Source: Symbiodinium natans (Eukaryota; Sar; Dinophyceae; Suessiales; Symbiodiniaceae). From it: a stretch of 52,500 nt of DNA. This document shows, one piece after another, positions 18,723-27,352 of the stretch. The position numbers and the translations under genes are program-made. The stretch lies in the NCBI GenBank assembly GCA_905221605.1, contig CAJNDS010001780.1:454236-506735 (forward strand). Reading direction: 5' to 3'. Every line of letters begins with the position of its first letter. The first letter of the stretch is position 1. The notes under the pieces were generated by a model. It worked only from the letters and a program-made list of their open reading frames with translations, had not been told where the DNA came from and did not search any database.

Positions 18723-18899
18723 CCCTAAGGGTCCATGTACCTCATTATTATATACTTGGGCTCCGAAGTCCCTATATAGGGTTTAGGGTTTAGGGTTTAG
18801 GGTTTAGGGTTTAGGGTTTAGGGTTTAGGGTTTAGGGTTTAGGGTTTAGGTACTTTAAGGCCCAAGTACTCCTTGTTTAGGGAACATGGACCCTTAGGG
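18723..18899. mobile_element. MITE family C, copy 1, interrupted by (TTTAGGG)n
   Basis: Ends CCCTAAGGGTCCATGTAC and AACATGGACCCTTAGGG. Inner arms ATACTTGGGCTCCGAAGT and ACTTTAAGGCCCAAGTA. It is collinear with the reverse complement of the copy at 36583 except that about 67 bp of telomeric repeat lie between ATAGG and AGGTACTTTAAGG. Confidence 0.85.
18781..18850 (+). repeat. Telomeric array inserted in a MITE
   Basis: Ten TTTAGGG units starting right after ...CTATATAGG, a sequence ending in the telomere-like TAGG. The array end reads TTTAGG|TACT, where AGG is also present in the uninterrupted copy. Confidence 0.95.
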
Positions 18900-18914
18900 A
18901 AGGAGCGTTTTCAG

Positions 18915-18936
18915 AGTCCCCGGCGGCAGGCCGAAG
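18915..18936 (+). CDS. Candidate 22-bp micro-exon after the MITE intron
   Basis: Between GCGTTTTCAG and AAG|GTTTTTG. It gives SPRRQAE in the frame continuing from 18688. Confidence 0.35.
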
Positions 18937-18972
18937 GTTTTTGTTGAAAGATGAGGCGATCAGGGGTGTACC

Positions 18973-19050
18973 TCGAACCCTAAACCTAAACCCTAAACCC
19001 TAAACCCTAAGCCCTAAACCCTAAACCCTAAACCCTAAACCCTGAACCCT
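18973..19050 (-). repeat. CCCTAAA array
   Basis: Ten C-strand units. The hexamer GGTGTA occurs on both sides (about 18965 and 19057), a weak flanking repeat. Confidence 0.95.
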
Positions 19051-19089
19051 ACACGCGGTGTAGTGTTTTGGTAGGGTTTGGGTTCTAAG

Positions 19090-19153
19090 GTTCCCTATGC
19101 CCTCATTGCAAAGACGCGAATCACTGCACCCAGGAGTGTCAGAACCCAAGGGG
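19090..19153 (+). CDS. Candidate exon, zinc-knuckle-like
   Basis: Opens after GGTTCTAAG and reads SLCPHCKDANHCTQECQNPR to donor GG|GTTTCGGG. The spacing C-x2-C-x4-H-C-x3-C resembles a small zinc-binding knuckle as in nucleic-acid-binding proteins. The two other frames are also open, so this is suggestive only. Confidence 0.4.
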
Positions 19154-19169
19154 GTTTCGGGTTTGACGG

Positions 19170-19240
19170 TTTACGGTTTACGGTTTAGGGTTTAGGGTTT
19201 AGGGTTTAGGGTTTAGGGTTTAGGGTTTAGGGTTTCGGTT
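19170..19240 (+). repeat. TTTAGGG array
   Basis: Three TTTACGG units then seven TTTAGGG, and a last TTTCGG. It starts close to the donor of the exon at 19090. Confidence 0.95.
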
Positions 19241-19315
19241 TTACTGAAGCCTCGAATCTAGGGTGCAGGGTCTTAGGGCTCAGGCTTTTGGATGTGGTGC
19301 GCGTGTTCTTCCTCT

Positions 19316-19470
19316 TGTTTAGGGTTTAGGGGTTTAGGGTTTAGGGTTTAGGGTTTAGGGTTCATCTTTAGGGTTTTAGGTTCTCCTAAACCCGAAGCCC
19401 AAGCCCTGAACCCTAGGGTTTAGGGCTTAGGGTTTAGGGTGTAGGGTTTAGGGTTTAGGGTTTAGGGTTG
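19316..19470 (+). repeat. TTTAGGG array in two blocks
   Basis: Two G-strand blocks separated by about 45 bp that includes CCTAAACCCGAAGCC, so orientation flips within 150 bp. Confidence 0.9.
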
Positions 19471-19520
19471 GTTGGGTCCTAACGTCAGGGACTCGTCTGC
19501 GTTCCTGTTCCGCCGCACAG

Positions 19521-19573
19521 TGCCGTGTTGAGCTCCATTGCAGCCCCACCCTTGCAGGGAGCCAAATACCCAA
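19521..19573 (+). CDS. Candidate exon with GA donor
   Basis: Acceptor TCCGCCGCACAG, one base, then AVLSSIAAPPLQGAKYP. The likely donor is GA (A|GATTAAC), a non-canonical donor type known from dinoflagellates. It coincides exactly with the first base of a 45-bp tandem repeat. Confidence 0.4.
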
Positions 19574-19663
19574 GATTAACTCAAGGACCGGGTAGGTAAG
19601 CTTTGACATTCTTGGTTAGATTAACTCAAGGACCGGGTAGGTAACATTTAACCTTCTTGGTTA
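19574..19663. repeat. 45-bp tandem duplication (family H)
   Basis: Two copies starting GATTAACTCAAGGACCGGGT, each ending TTCTTGGTTA, about 85% identical. It begins at the proposed GA donor. Confidence 0.8.
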
Positions 19664-19759
19664 TATAGAATGCTGCTAAATAAAGAGCCTTTTTTTTGCT
19701 CGGGTATTCAGCCCCGAAGTTGATGAAGGAAGGGACCTGAAACGGTGTCTATTCTGCGT

Positions 19760-19832
19760 TCACATATGTATATATATGTATATATATATATATATGTATA
19801 TATATATGTATATATATATATATATATAGATG
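19760..19832. repeat. (TA)n microsatellite
   Basis: TATATG/TATATA repeats. From 19835 to 20170 there is unique DNA with no supportable exon. Confidence 0.95.
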
Positions 19833-20172
19833 CGTGCACAGAATATTCAGAGAGACAGTATGCATGCATACTTGACTCTCCTCTGATTGCGAGGCATGGT
19901 TGCCTGCTGTATCCTTTGAAATATAATATCCTACACCCTAAACCCTAAAACCCTTTCTCCTTTGAATTTTGGCTTTCTGGTTACAGCTCAGTCTGCCATC
20001 GACTGAGCCCCCCCGCTCCAACGAGTATCCTCCCGAAGATCCGAATATGGGTGTATCGTGCGGCATAGGGTCGGTTCATTAGGGAAGCCCTGAACCCTAA
20101 GTTCTAAACTCAAACCCTAGACCTCAGGTCCTAGAAACCCTAAACGAACCACTACCAGAAGCCCGAAACCAC

Positions 20173-20300
20173 TACTTGGAGGGTCGGGGGACTTAGTAAG
20201 TAGACAGTAAGTAGACGTATAAGTTCCCGAAAAGGGACCCTAATTGGAGTTATCCTACTTATAAGATGACTACTTACTAAGTCCTCCGACCCTCCAAGTA
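20173..20300. mobile_element. MITE family I (single copy)
   Basis: Ends TACTTGGAGGGTCGGGGGAC and the inverse GTCCTCCGACCCTCCAAGTA. Inner arms TTAGTAAGTAG and CTACTTACTAA. The terminal TACTTGGAGG is shared with family A, so the two may be mobilised by the same transposase. The 20300-20760 interval after it has no supportable exon. Confidence 0.85.
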
Positions 20301-20791
20301 CGACTTCATCTGGAAGCACCTGAAGAATGCCCCTAACTCCCTAAACCCGCGACCAAAAGCCCTGAACTCCCGCGGCTGAACTTGAAGCCCTCACCCCTGT
20401 AATATCAAAGCCCTAAATGCTGAGCCCTGATCCCCTGACTACGAAACCTAGCCCTCCGCCCTAAAACCCTAACCCTACGTCATAAACTCCGCGGTCTAGT
20501 AAGCTTTGTGACTTTGGGTCTAGGCAGAGACACCCTAATCCCTAATTTCGCAACAGCCAAAACCCAGTGCCAAGCAGAACCACATATGCTCCCGAAAGAT
20601 GCCTCTGAGCATGCACCTCACATGGGTTTTCAATACCCAAAGTCGAAATCAGAAGCCCTTCTACTACTTGAGCCGCCGCCCTAAACATTCAGCATGAAGT
20701 CCTACACCGCAGCTCGACATCCTAAGCCTTAAAGCGCCTTGCGCGGGGGCTAGGCCGATGTGCGTACCAGGGTCAAGGGGACCTTGCGCAG

Positions 20792-20853
20792 TTTTCCCTA
20801 ACATCAGTGGACGGACGGCGGGGTCCTGTTGTTGGAGTCCTAAGAGGATGCAG
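20792..20853 (+). CDS. Candidate internal exon
   Basis: Acceptor CTTGCGCAG and donor GCAG|GTTTTC. Two frames are open: FSLTSVDGRRGPVVGVLRGC, preferred for its balanced composition, and FPNISGRTAG... No family recognised. Confidence 0.4.
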
Positions 20854-20927
20854 GTTTTCTTGGGGTCTGGAGCTCAATGCCTTCTACTTACACCGCAGCT
20901 GATTCGCATGAACCACAGGCAAAGGGA

Positions 20928-21000
20928 GAGAGAGAGAGAGATAGAGTGAGTGAGTGAGTGAGAGTGAGACAGAGAGAGAAAGAGAGAGATAGCGAGAGAG
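20928..21000. repeat. GA/GTGA microsatellite
   Basis: (GA)n, (GTGA)n and CGAGAGA repeats. The Ser/Leu-rich minus frames are artefacts. Confidence 0.95.
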
Positions 21001-21171
21001 ACTGACAAACCCTAAGTCTTGATTCGGGCAGTCTATTGACAACGCCCAGCTTGCAAAGGAGTGCGCGCAGTTGTGTTTGTTTTTGCAAGTTCGAGTGGGG
21101 AATGTCGGAATCAGGTACCCGAATTTGAGGGGCAAACCCTAAACCCTAAACCCTAAACCCTAAACTACAAG

Positions 21172-21214
21172 GCGAATGCTTCTCTGACCTTCTACGAACC
21201 TGCGGTTGGCAAAG
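21172..21214 (+). CDS. Candidate internal exon
   Basis: Directly follows (CCCTAAA)4-CTACAAG and reads ANASLTFYEPAVGK to donor G|GTTAGG. The peptide is protein-like. It may extend a few codons to the left. Confidence 0.45.
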
Positions 21215-21277
21215 GTTAGGTTGTCCTCCAGCGTCGACCCGATGGGTAGTTCCACACCCTGTTAGAGAGTGTTTCCT

Positions 21278-21490
21278 TACTCTTGGAGGTTCACAGAGTT
21301 TAGGGTTTAGGGCGTTTAGGGTTTAGGGTTTAGGGTTTAGGGTTTAGGGTTTAGGGTTTAGGGTTTAGGGTGGTGGTTCATGGTACTTGCAAACCGATTT
21401 TAACTATACTTATAGCCCACTTATAAGTGCCCTAATATGGTTATTTACAATACATGTTTATGGTTAATAAGTACCATGAACCTCCAAGCA
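21278..21490. mobile_element. MITE family A, copy 4, interrupted by (TTTAGGG)n
   Basis: The right part is a normal A element ending ACCATGAACCTCCAAGCA. The left terminus is present twice, as GGAGGTTCA at 21285 and GGTGGTTCA at 21372, with ten TTTAGGG units between them. This looks like an insertion into the terminal repeat with duplication of about 9 bp. Confidence 0.75.
21296..21371 (+). repeat. Telomeric array within the MITE end
   Basis: About ten TTTAGGG units with one GGCG interruption. Confidence 0.95.
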
Positions 21491-21622
21491 GGCGACATTC
21501 TAAGGTATAGGGTGTGGGGTGTCATCACTTGATGCCATACAGCCGTCCGCCTACGTTCAGCTCTCATGCCCACGTCATGTGGACCCTTCTTGAAGTAGAA
21601 GTGTCCAGTGGCCGCCGATCAG

Positions 21623-21652
21623 ATGCGTGTCGTTTTTCGTGAAGCGGCTCAG
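21623..21652 (+). CDS. Candidate micro-exon
   Basis: Between GCCGATCAG and CAG|GTATAT: ten codons, MRVVFREAAQ. It could start earlier at TCCAG in the same frame (VAADQ). Confidence 0.35.
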
Positions 21653-21854
21653 GTATATAGGGACTATATAAGGTATGTAAAGGGGTTATGTAGGGAGTAA
21701 GATTAAGGGTCCCTTCTAGGGGTCTCTCCTTCTATCCCTTAAGGGAGACGTGTACGTGATCATTTTCTTAGTCGTTGACAGCCTTGGACCCTCAGCCGGT
21801 GGCAAGGCGGGAAAGGTCGTCCGCTGCTCCGTTGCAAGAGCTGCCTTAGCCTTG

Positions 21855-21955
21855 AGGGACTAGGGCCCTTCATATGGTCCCTTCCCTCCTTTACAGGGTT
21901 CTGAGGTATGGGCCCTTGGGTTTGTTATAGGGCATATAAGGGGTTTACTAGCGTG
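21855..21955. mobile_element. Family G element fragment
   Basis: Contains GGTCCCTTCCCTCCTTTA, then GGGTTCTGAGGTATGGGCCC and a TTATAGGGCATATAAGGGG run. The same order of motifs recurs at 47240-47465, which shows a dispersed repeat. Confidence 0.55.
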
Positions 21956-22099
21956 ACTAGACCCTGGCAACAGTCACTGGAGATGGTATTCTAATCCTAA
22001 CTCCCCTCAACCCCGAACCCCATAGACCCTAAGAAGCCAACAAACCCTTGGGAAGCTTGATGTAGCTGGGACCGTGAGACAGACTCCCAATGTCCTCAG

Positions 22100-22228
22100 C
22101 TCGATCTCGACCTTCCCGTTCAATCATTGCGAACGCTCGGCCTGCAGCCCGCTTTCAAGAAGGACGTGAACGTTGAAAGTGCCGCACATGACAGTTGCAT
22201 GCCTTTCTTGCCTGTCATGTCTCCTTAG
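22100..22228 (+). CDS. Candidate terminal exon, 42 codons and stop
   Basis: Acceptor ATGTCCTCAG, then LDLDLPVQSLRTLGLQPAFK, KDVNVESAAHDSC and MPFLPVMSP followed by TAG. The frame is fully open and well balanced; the other two frames stop earlier. It would be the C-terminus of a protein encoded upstream. Family unknown. Confidence 0.5.
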   Translation, partial: LDLDLPVQSLRTLGLQPAFKKDVNVESAAHDSCMPFLPVMSP

Positions 22229-22440
22229 ACCAGGCAGCTGAACCTATAGGAGCTCTCCATACTCGACCTAAAGCCCATCTGCCTCGAGTCCTAGACAGCC
22301 TCTGCCGGCACAGACGTGTGCATCTCGCGCCATGGCGTTCCGGGACGATGTCTGGCTCCCAGCTTGGGAGTCACGGGGCCGGTTGTAAGGTCAAAACACA
22401 TGGTTTTCGGGGGTGTATTGGTCCCTAAATCCTAATACAA

Positions 22441-22551
22441 GGAGGGGCCCCCTTACTATACTACTAGTAACTTTTGCTAAGGGACTTAACCGAACTTAGG
22501 ATCCTCTAAGTCATTTTAGGGTCCTTATAACTCTCTACTTATAACTTGGGT
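22441..22551. mobile_element. MITE family F, copy 1
   Basis: Begins GGAGGGGCCCCCTTACTATA and contains CTTAGGATCC and ACTTATAACTTGGG. Related copies at 30300 and 32715. No ORF. From 22560 to 23040 no exon is supported; a TA microsatellite lies at 22853-22885. Confidence 0.7.
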
Positions 22552-23049
22552 TCTTTTCTTGCAACTAACCCCAAAAAGATTAAGCTGAGGGTGTCGAAGC
22601 ACCCTGTAAACTGTTGAAACAACGCGCTCTTGGAGTAACCCTGGGCGAGGGTTCAGGGCTCAGGGCGTAGGGTTTAGGGTTTAGGGTTCAGGCTGAGGGT
22701 CCTAGCTATGCCCTTCCCTGCCTCCCCACTATCAGATGAAACAGGGTTTAGAACACTGTTACTACCAGTAGTGTATACAGGGTTCCTCCGTAAATATTGG
22801 TGTGTGTATATATTGGGAGTCAGTTTGGGGATGCTAGCAATACAAACCTACCTCATATATATATATATATGTATACATATATCTTTACATCCCTAAACCC
22901 TAAACCCTAGGCCCTCCCTTGCAGTGTGGTAGCACTTGCAGGGTACATTGGGGGATTCTGGTAAACCCCAAGCCCAAATAGCCAAGTTCTACCCGCAAAG
23001 CCCTCATGCCCCAAATCCCTAAATCAGTAGCTGTAAACCCTAAGCAGCC

Positions 23050-23107
23050 CTTTAGGGTTTAGGGTTTAGGGTTTAGGGTTTAGGGTTTAGGGTTTAGGGT
23101 TTAGGGC
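23050..23107 (+). repeat. Clean TTTAGGG array, eight units
   Basis: Homogeneous array. The 23110-23300 region after it holds diverged C-strand units. Confidence 0.95.
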
Positions 23108-23301
23108 TTTCAGGCCCGAAGTTTGAAGCACCTCAAGCCTCGAAGCCCTAAGCACCTGAACCCGAGATCGCCACCCTGAGCCCCTCAGCTGCGCCTCAAA
23201 ACCTCCAAGGCCCAAGACCAGAAGCCCCCAAAACCCTGAACCCTAGACCCCTAAGCCCGAAAACCTGAAACTGCCCGAAACCCCTAAGTCGGGTTACCTC
23301 T

Positions 23302-23372
23302 CCCTAAACCCTAAACCCTAAACCCTAAACCCCAAACCCTAAACCCTAAACCCTAAACCCTAAACCTAAAAC
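23302..23372 (-). repeat. CCCTAAA array before an exon
   Basis: Nine units, then ACCCCTGCCCCAG, the acceptor of the exon at 23384. Confidence 0.95.
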
Positions 23373-23383
23373 CCCTGCCCCAG

Positions 23384-23451
23384 GTCTATGTGCCCCCTTA
23401 TCTCCGGCCTGCGGCCGGGAAGACCATCATGGGAAGGCCGGGCTTTTCTGC
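23384..23451 (+). CDS. Candidate internal exon flanked by telomeric repeats
   Basis: Reads VYVPPYLRPAAGKTIMGRPG then FS, from acceptor CTGCCCCAG to donor GC|GTTTAGGG. The donor is the first GT of a TTTAGGG pair. Upstream is a CCCTAAA array, so it has the paired polarity. Pro/Gly-rich basic segment, family unknown. Confidence 0.55.
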
Positions 23452-23599
23452 GTTTAGGGTTTAGGGTTTCCCTCTTGATATGGGCTTCTCTTCTTTGATG
23501 ACCTGAACTGGGCGAACACTAGTTTTGCTTGGCTCTCGCGGCGACGTTGGCACGAAGAACCCCAGAACCCCAAAGCCAAAAACCCTACATCCGAAACCC

Positions 23600-23658
23600 T
23601 AAACCATAAACCCGAAACCCTAAACCCTAAACCCTAAACCCTAAACCCTAAACCCCTT
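23600..23658 (-). repeat. CCCTAAA array
   Basis: Eight units ending shortly before the acceptor AAGCACAG. Confidence 0.95.
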
Positions 23659-23672
23659 AACCCTAAGCACAG

Positions 23673-23717
23673 CTCAGCAGAAGGTCCTCGTCGGATCCTT
23701 CCGGCCTGCTGAGGCGC
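23673..23717 (+). CDS. Candidate internal exon
   Basis: Two leading bases, then QQKVLVGSFRPAEA and donor C|GTGTTT. It sits between a C-strand array and a G-strand tract. Other frames contain a stop near the end. Confidence 0.45.
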
Positions 23718-24494
23718 GTGTTTGGGGTTTAGGGTTTTGTGTTTAGGGTTCTAGGGTTTAGGGTTTTGGGTTTGCTTCGGAGTTTGAGGTTTGTAGTTTG
23801 TAGGGCATAAGGGGCTCAGTTTGGTTTTTTGTTTTGTTTAAGGGATGATGTTCCGGGGATTCTGTTAGGGCTTTGTCTCTTGGGACTGGGTAAAAGTATT
23901 TTGGAAGCTTTCGGCGCCACCCCGCGCTTGGTACCATAGGGAGGCCCCTCGCTGCAATCGCAAATATGGTGCCGCTTTACTTTGTGGTACTTTACTGTAA
24001 CTTTAGATCCTTACCTTTTTTATGTTTATTGGGTTTCTTTTTAAGGCAGCTAAAAGTTTAACTTATAGCTACCCTCCTGAGTGCAGCCAAGTTTGTACTC
24101 AAGGGTGTTGCGATAAGCGGGGGGGAGCGTCCTAAGCGTCAGTCCTCGGGCCTAAACCCTCTAGCCCGGAACCGTAATCCCTCGGGATTGTTGCACTCTT
24201 CCCAACACAGGTGGGACGACTGTCGTCTTTTTTGGGTTGTGCAGCCCTGCCCCCGGCTCCTTTCGCTACCCCACTTGGGAGCTGCGAATTTGTGCTTTGC
24301 TTTTTTTTTCGGTTTTTGAGTTCAGGGCTTCGGGGCTTTTCAGGGCTTCGGAGGGCTAAAGAACCCCCTGAAAGCTTTCGAGGCTCCACGCTTCAGCTAC
24401 CGTGCTTCGGCTCACCGAAGCACCAAAGCCCCACACCCCTAAGCCCGCACAGAGGAGGCAGCTTAAGTGTGTTGGGGTCTCATGGCTGCACGAA

Positions 24495-24575
24495 AAGCCC
24501 TAAACCCTAAACCCTAAGCCCTAAACCCTAAACCCTAAACCCTAAAGGCCCTAAACCCTAAACCCTAAACCCAGA
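24495..24575 (-). repeat. CCCTAAA array
   Basis: About ten units with a short CCCTAAAGG break. The 23780-24490 interval before it is T/G-rich unique DNA; a 99-codon frame at 24211-24510 has no splice support and I do not call it. Confidence 0.9.
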
Positions 24576-24634
24576 TTAGGGAGCCTCCCCTCCCCCCCTT
24601 GTCCCCGAATCTCTATTGCAAGAGCCTGCTGCAG

Positions 24635-24690
24635 GACCACCTGTGGTCAGTGCCCCAGCGATTCCAGAAGTGGTTCGATTGGGCGTCAGG
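24635..24690 (+). CDS. Candidate internal exon, Trp/Phe-rich
   Basis: Acceptor GCCTGCTGCAG, then DHLWSVPQRFQKWFDWAS and a likely GC donor (G|GCTTAG). The aromatic-rich peptide is distinctive but not recognised. Confidence 0.45.
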
Positions 24691-24917
24691 GCTTAGCCCG
24701 AAACCCGAAACTTGCAAGGCCTCTAAACCCTTAATGCCAAACCCGAAGCCCCCAAACCCCCAAGATTGAATATATGGGGCTTATAGAGGGCCAATGTCAT
24801 AAAGCATACCCAAGCTACTCGCAGCGCCACACTCCCGGGGAGGGGTCTTGCGTAGACTGCAAGATCCTGACCACTGCCTGCACCTTTCAGCTTCTATCTC
24901 CATTCTACCCCACCTGA

Positions 24918-25007
24918 AGGCTCCAATGCAGTTCCTTTTTGGGTTACTTATAGGGATTCTAGTAGACAGCCCAAAAAGTTACTACACTGGAGCCTTTGGG
25001 TAAGTCC
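24918..25007. mobile_element. Hairpin element family K, copy 1
   Basis: GGCTCCAATGCAGTTCCTTT and the inverse AAAAAGTTACTACACTGGAGCC. A relative at about 50386 begins GGCTCCTATGCAGTACCTTT. Neither has an ORF. Confidence 0.7.
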
Positions 25008-25314
25008 TACCAGTCCTGCACCCCGAATGCAACTGGCAGAGCCAGCGAAAACTCCGAGGACTGTCGGCTCATTCCTTCCTGTCGAGCTCCGCTCCAACCT
25101 CAGCCCTCGATAGTCCGAATAGAGTTGGGTGCAAGTCAGGAGCCTCAACAGTTACACAAACGCTAGCCCCTAATCGCTTTTGACCCCTATACGAAATACA
25201 ATCGAAACTTCCGAAAAATCCCTATTCTAAGTATCTAGGCCCCGTTCTGGGTGGGGTGGGGGCTTCAGGATTTACCGGGTTCAGGGTTCATAGGCATTCA
25301 TGATTTTCAGGAAG

Positions 25315-25330
25315 GGGGGGGGGGGGAGGA
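25315..25330. repeat. G homopolymer
   Basis: About 13 G. The stretch 25010-25695 otherwise holds unique DNA with an ATGT/ACAT microsatellite at 25538-25625 and no supportable exon. Confidence 0.85.
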
Positions 25331-25700
25331 GAGGGGTTCTCCAGTAAAGGATTAACCTCCTTGATGTTGATGAACGACCATGACAAAATGATGCATGCAC
25401 CTGACAACAAGCCTCGCGCAGCTGTTGAGCCATCGTTTTTGGTAGAGTGTGCGACATGGGGCTCGCCCAGTCCGCTGTGCTCAGGGAGTGCATTGCATGT
25501 GGAGGCCAACAGCCTCTTGGATCAATGTGGTTTTATACATACATGTGTATGTATGTATGTATGTAGACATGAATAAACATACACATACACATGTATGCGC
25601 GTACATACATGTATGGAGAGAGAGAGAGCACTGCACGAATCTTGTACATGTGTGTGTTCTAGTCTAATATATTTCGGAGATTAATATTCCACATAAAAAG

Positions 25701-26554
25701 GTGACTATTTTGCTGGCAATGCAAGCCGGATTAGGATGTTGCTACAATGTGCATTTGCACCACGTGAACCATTATTCCTTACAAGACCCCGCAGGAGCAC
25801 AGCTCCTGAGATCGATACTCAGTGGAGCACAGATCCTGAGCGCGATACTCAGTGGAGCGCAGATGGTAAAGCAAAGTGGGCGCATGCTGGAAATTTCTGG
25901 CACAAAGTAGGAGGCGGACGTCGATTGAGGTTTTTGGCCCAGGGTTATGACGACGAGCTACACGTTTTTGCCCAAGCAGAATCTTGGATGACCGCAGATC
26001 CTAGCAAATCTGCACGAATCCAATTCCTGGGCTCCACACCTCCAGAACGTGGAGATCGAGTTGTGGTCAGTTTTCCGGGAGTCTATGGAGCCGCATGGAA
26101 TCAATTGACTTCAGACCGAACCAAAACCACCTGCGTGTTTCTACCAGACGAAAGTTCTGAAGGCTATGGCCTGCATGTTGACTGTGGAAGTTCCTGTGGA
26201 CATTGTCATTGTCACCATCTTTATGGTAAGGCTGAGCCATGGGGATGCAAGTGGTTTGAGCATTGGGTGAGGAACACGCATCAAGCCGCAGATGCCGGTG
26301 CCATTTTCCATGTCGTCACCAAACACGATGGCAGCCTTGGGCATTCGCAAGAGGGAGAAGTCCGTTTCTTGGCAAAGTCAGGTTACAGGTTCTATTCCTA
26401 TCCAATTGGTGCCTACGTGAACATGTGGACCGACTGGAATCATCAGCGTTTGTCTCGCCAGGTACCACATGCTTGGCTAAAAGACGGTATCTCAGGCGAC
26501 AGCTCTCTGCAAGAGTACGAGATAGTAGAGCTCAGCCCGCGCTGTGTGGAATGA
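25701..26554 (+). CDS. Long uninterrupted coding frame, unknown protein
   Basis: The only long continuous frame in the window (272 codons from the ATG at 25736; the frame opens at 25697, so the start could be an exon acceptor AAAAAG at 25700). The N-terminal part has a ten-residue repeat (RSTAPEIDTQ/WSTDPERDTQ/WSADG). Then come WAHAGNFWHK, RLRFLAQGYDDELHVFAQ, a Trp-rich middle, a Cys/His cluster (CGSSCGHCHCHHLYG) that could bind metal, RNTHQAADAGAIFHVVTKHD, and a Tyr/Trp-rich C-terminus ending SPRCVE. It contains no telomeric repeat, unlike its surroundings, so it may be a retro-inserted or recently acquired intronless copy. Family not recognised. Confidence 0.65.
25796..25866 (+). repeat. 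30-bp in-frame tandem repeat in the coding frame
   Basis: GGAGCACAG(A/C)TCCTGAG...GATACTCAGT occurs twice, with a third partial copy. The 30-bp period keeps frame and adds ten residues per copy. Confidence 0.85.
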
Positions 26555-26880
26555 TGGCATGAGAGCTTGGGCGAGGCTTTCCGCAGCCTGGTCGACTGGA
26601 GGCATCCTAATGGAGGCTTCAAAGAAGTGCTTGCAGCCGAACTGAGCGAAGAACCCGCACAGGCGTGTCCGAAAAGGTGTTTTTCGCCGATGCTTTTAGT
26701 GCTTATCGGGCTGAGGGTTCAGATTCCCGTATGCGGAGGCTTCTTGCGCCCAACGAGCTTTCAATCTCGGTCTCAAGAGGGTGCTCGTGGGTTTTTATGC
26801 CCCACACACCCCAGAACCAAACCCAAAACCCTCACACCCCCCCCCCCCCGCCCCAAAGAGAAAAGAAACAAAACAAAGTT
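26555..26880. other. Non-coding stretch after the long frame
   Basis: Possible 3' flank of the long frame, with a poly-C run at 26837-26849. I see no AATAAA-type signal that I would trust, and no exon. Confidence 0.4.
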
Positions 26881-26890
26881 CACGCCCCAG

Positions 26891-26959
26891 GCGATGAGCG
26901 TGCCGGCCACGCAGCAGATGCTGGAGCGCAGGGTCTGCACCAAAAGCAGCAGCACTTAG
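26891..26959 (+). CDS. Candidate exon ending in stop
   Basis: Acceptor CACGCCCCAG, then AMSVPATQQMLERRVCTKSS, ST and TAG within CTTAGGG. If splicing used CGCAG|GGTCTG the stop would be avoided. Compact helix-like peptide, family unknown. Confidence 0.4.
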   Translation, partial: AMSVPATQQMLERRVCTKSSST

Positions 26960-27019
26960 GGTTCAGGGCCTCGGGGGATAAACGGTCTAGGGTGTAGGGA
27001 CTTGGGTTGAAGGACCCTA

Positions 27020-27115
27020 GACCCTTAACCCTTAACCCTAAACCCTAAACCCTAAACCCTAAACCCTAAACCCTAAACCCTAAACCCTAAACCCTAACCC
27101 TAAGCCCTAAACCCT
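27020..27115 (-). repeat. CCCTAAA array
   Basis: About 12 clean units. Confidence 0.95.
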
Positions 27116-27246
27116 GGGTGCAGGGTTTCGGGCTAAGGGTGTACCTTCTCTACGAGTACATGGATCCTTCGGGCTCAACCCTCTAAGCCTGAAACGCTGG
27201 ACCTCTCAACCCCAATCCGCGACCCCCAAAAGCAACGCATACAAGT

Positions 27247-27352
27247 GGTTTAGGGTTTAGGGTTTAGGGTTTGGGGTTTGGGGTTTGGGGTTTGGGGTTT
27301 AGGGTGTGGGGTTCAGGGTTTAAGGTTTAGGGTTTAGGGCTTAGGGTTCAGA
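27247..27352 (+). repeat. TTTAGGG with a TTTGGGG block
   Basis: Three TTTAGGG, four TTTGGGG, then mixed units. The TTTGGGG variant is clustered. 27355-27850 is unique with no exon seen. Confidence 0.95.

Larger units (their letters stand above)
18722..18914 (+). other. GC-AG intron that is a MITE carrying a telomeric array
   Basis: The donor GC at 18722-18723 is the last exon-side G plus the first C of the family C element (GCCCTAAGGG). The acceptor GTTTTCAG ends at 18914. Removing it leaves two frames open across the junction. The element is therefore nearly the whole intron. Confidence 0.5.

Noticed and set aside
20884-21135. Ser/Leu-rich minus-strand protein
   Set aside because: Derived from the GA microsatellite.
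24211-24510. 99-codon frame
   Set aside because: Crosses CCCTAAG repeats at its end, has no acceptor or donor in good position, and an opposite-strand frame of similar length is equally open.
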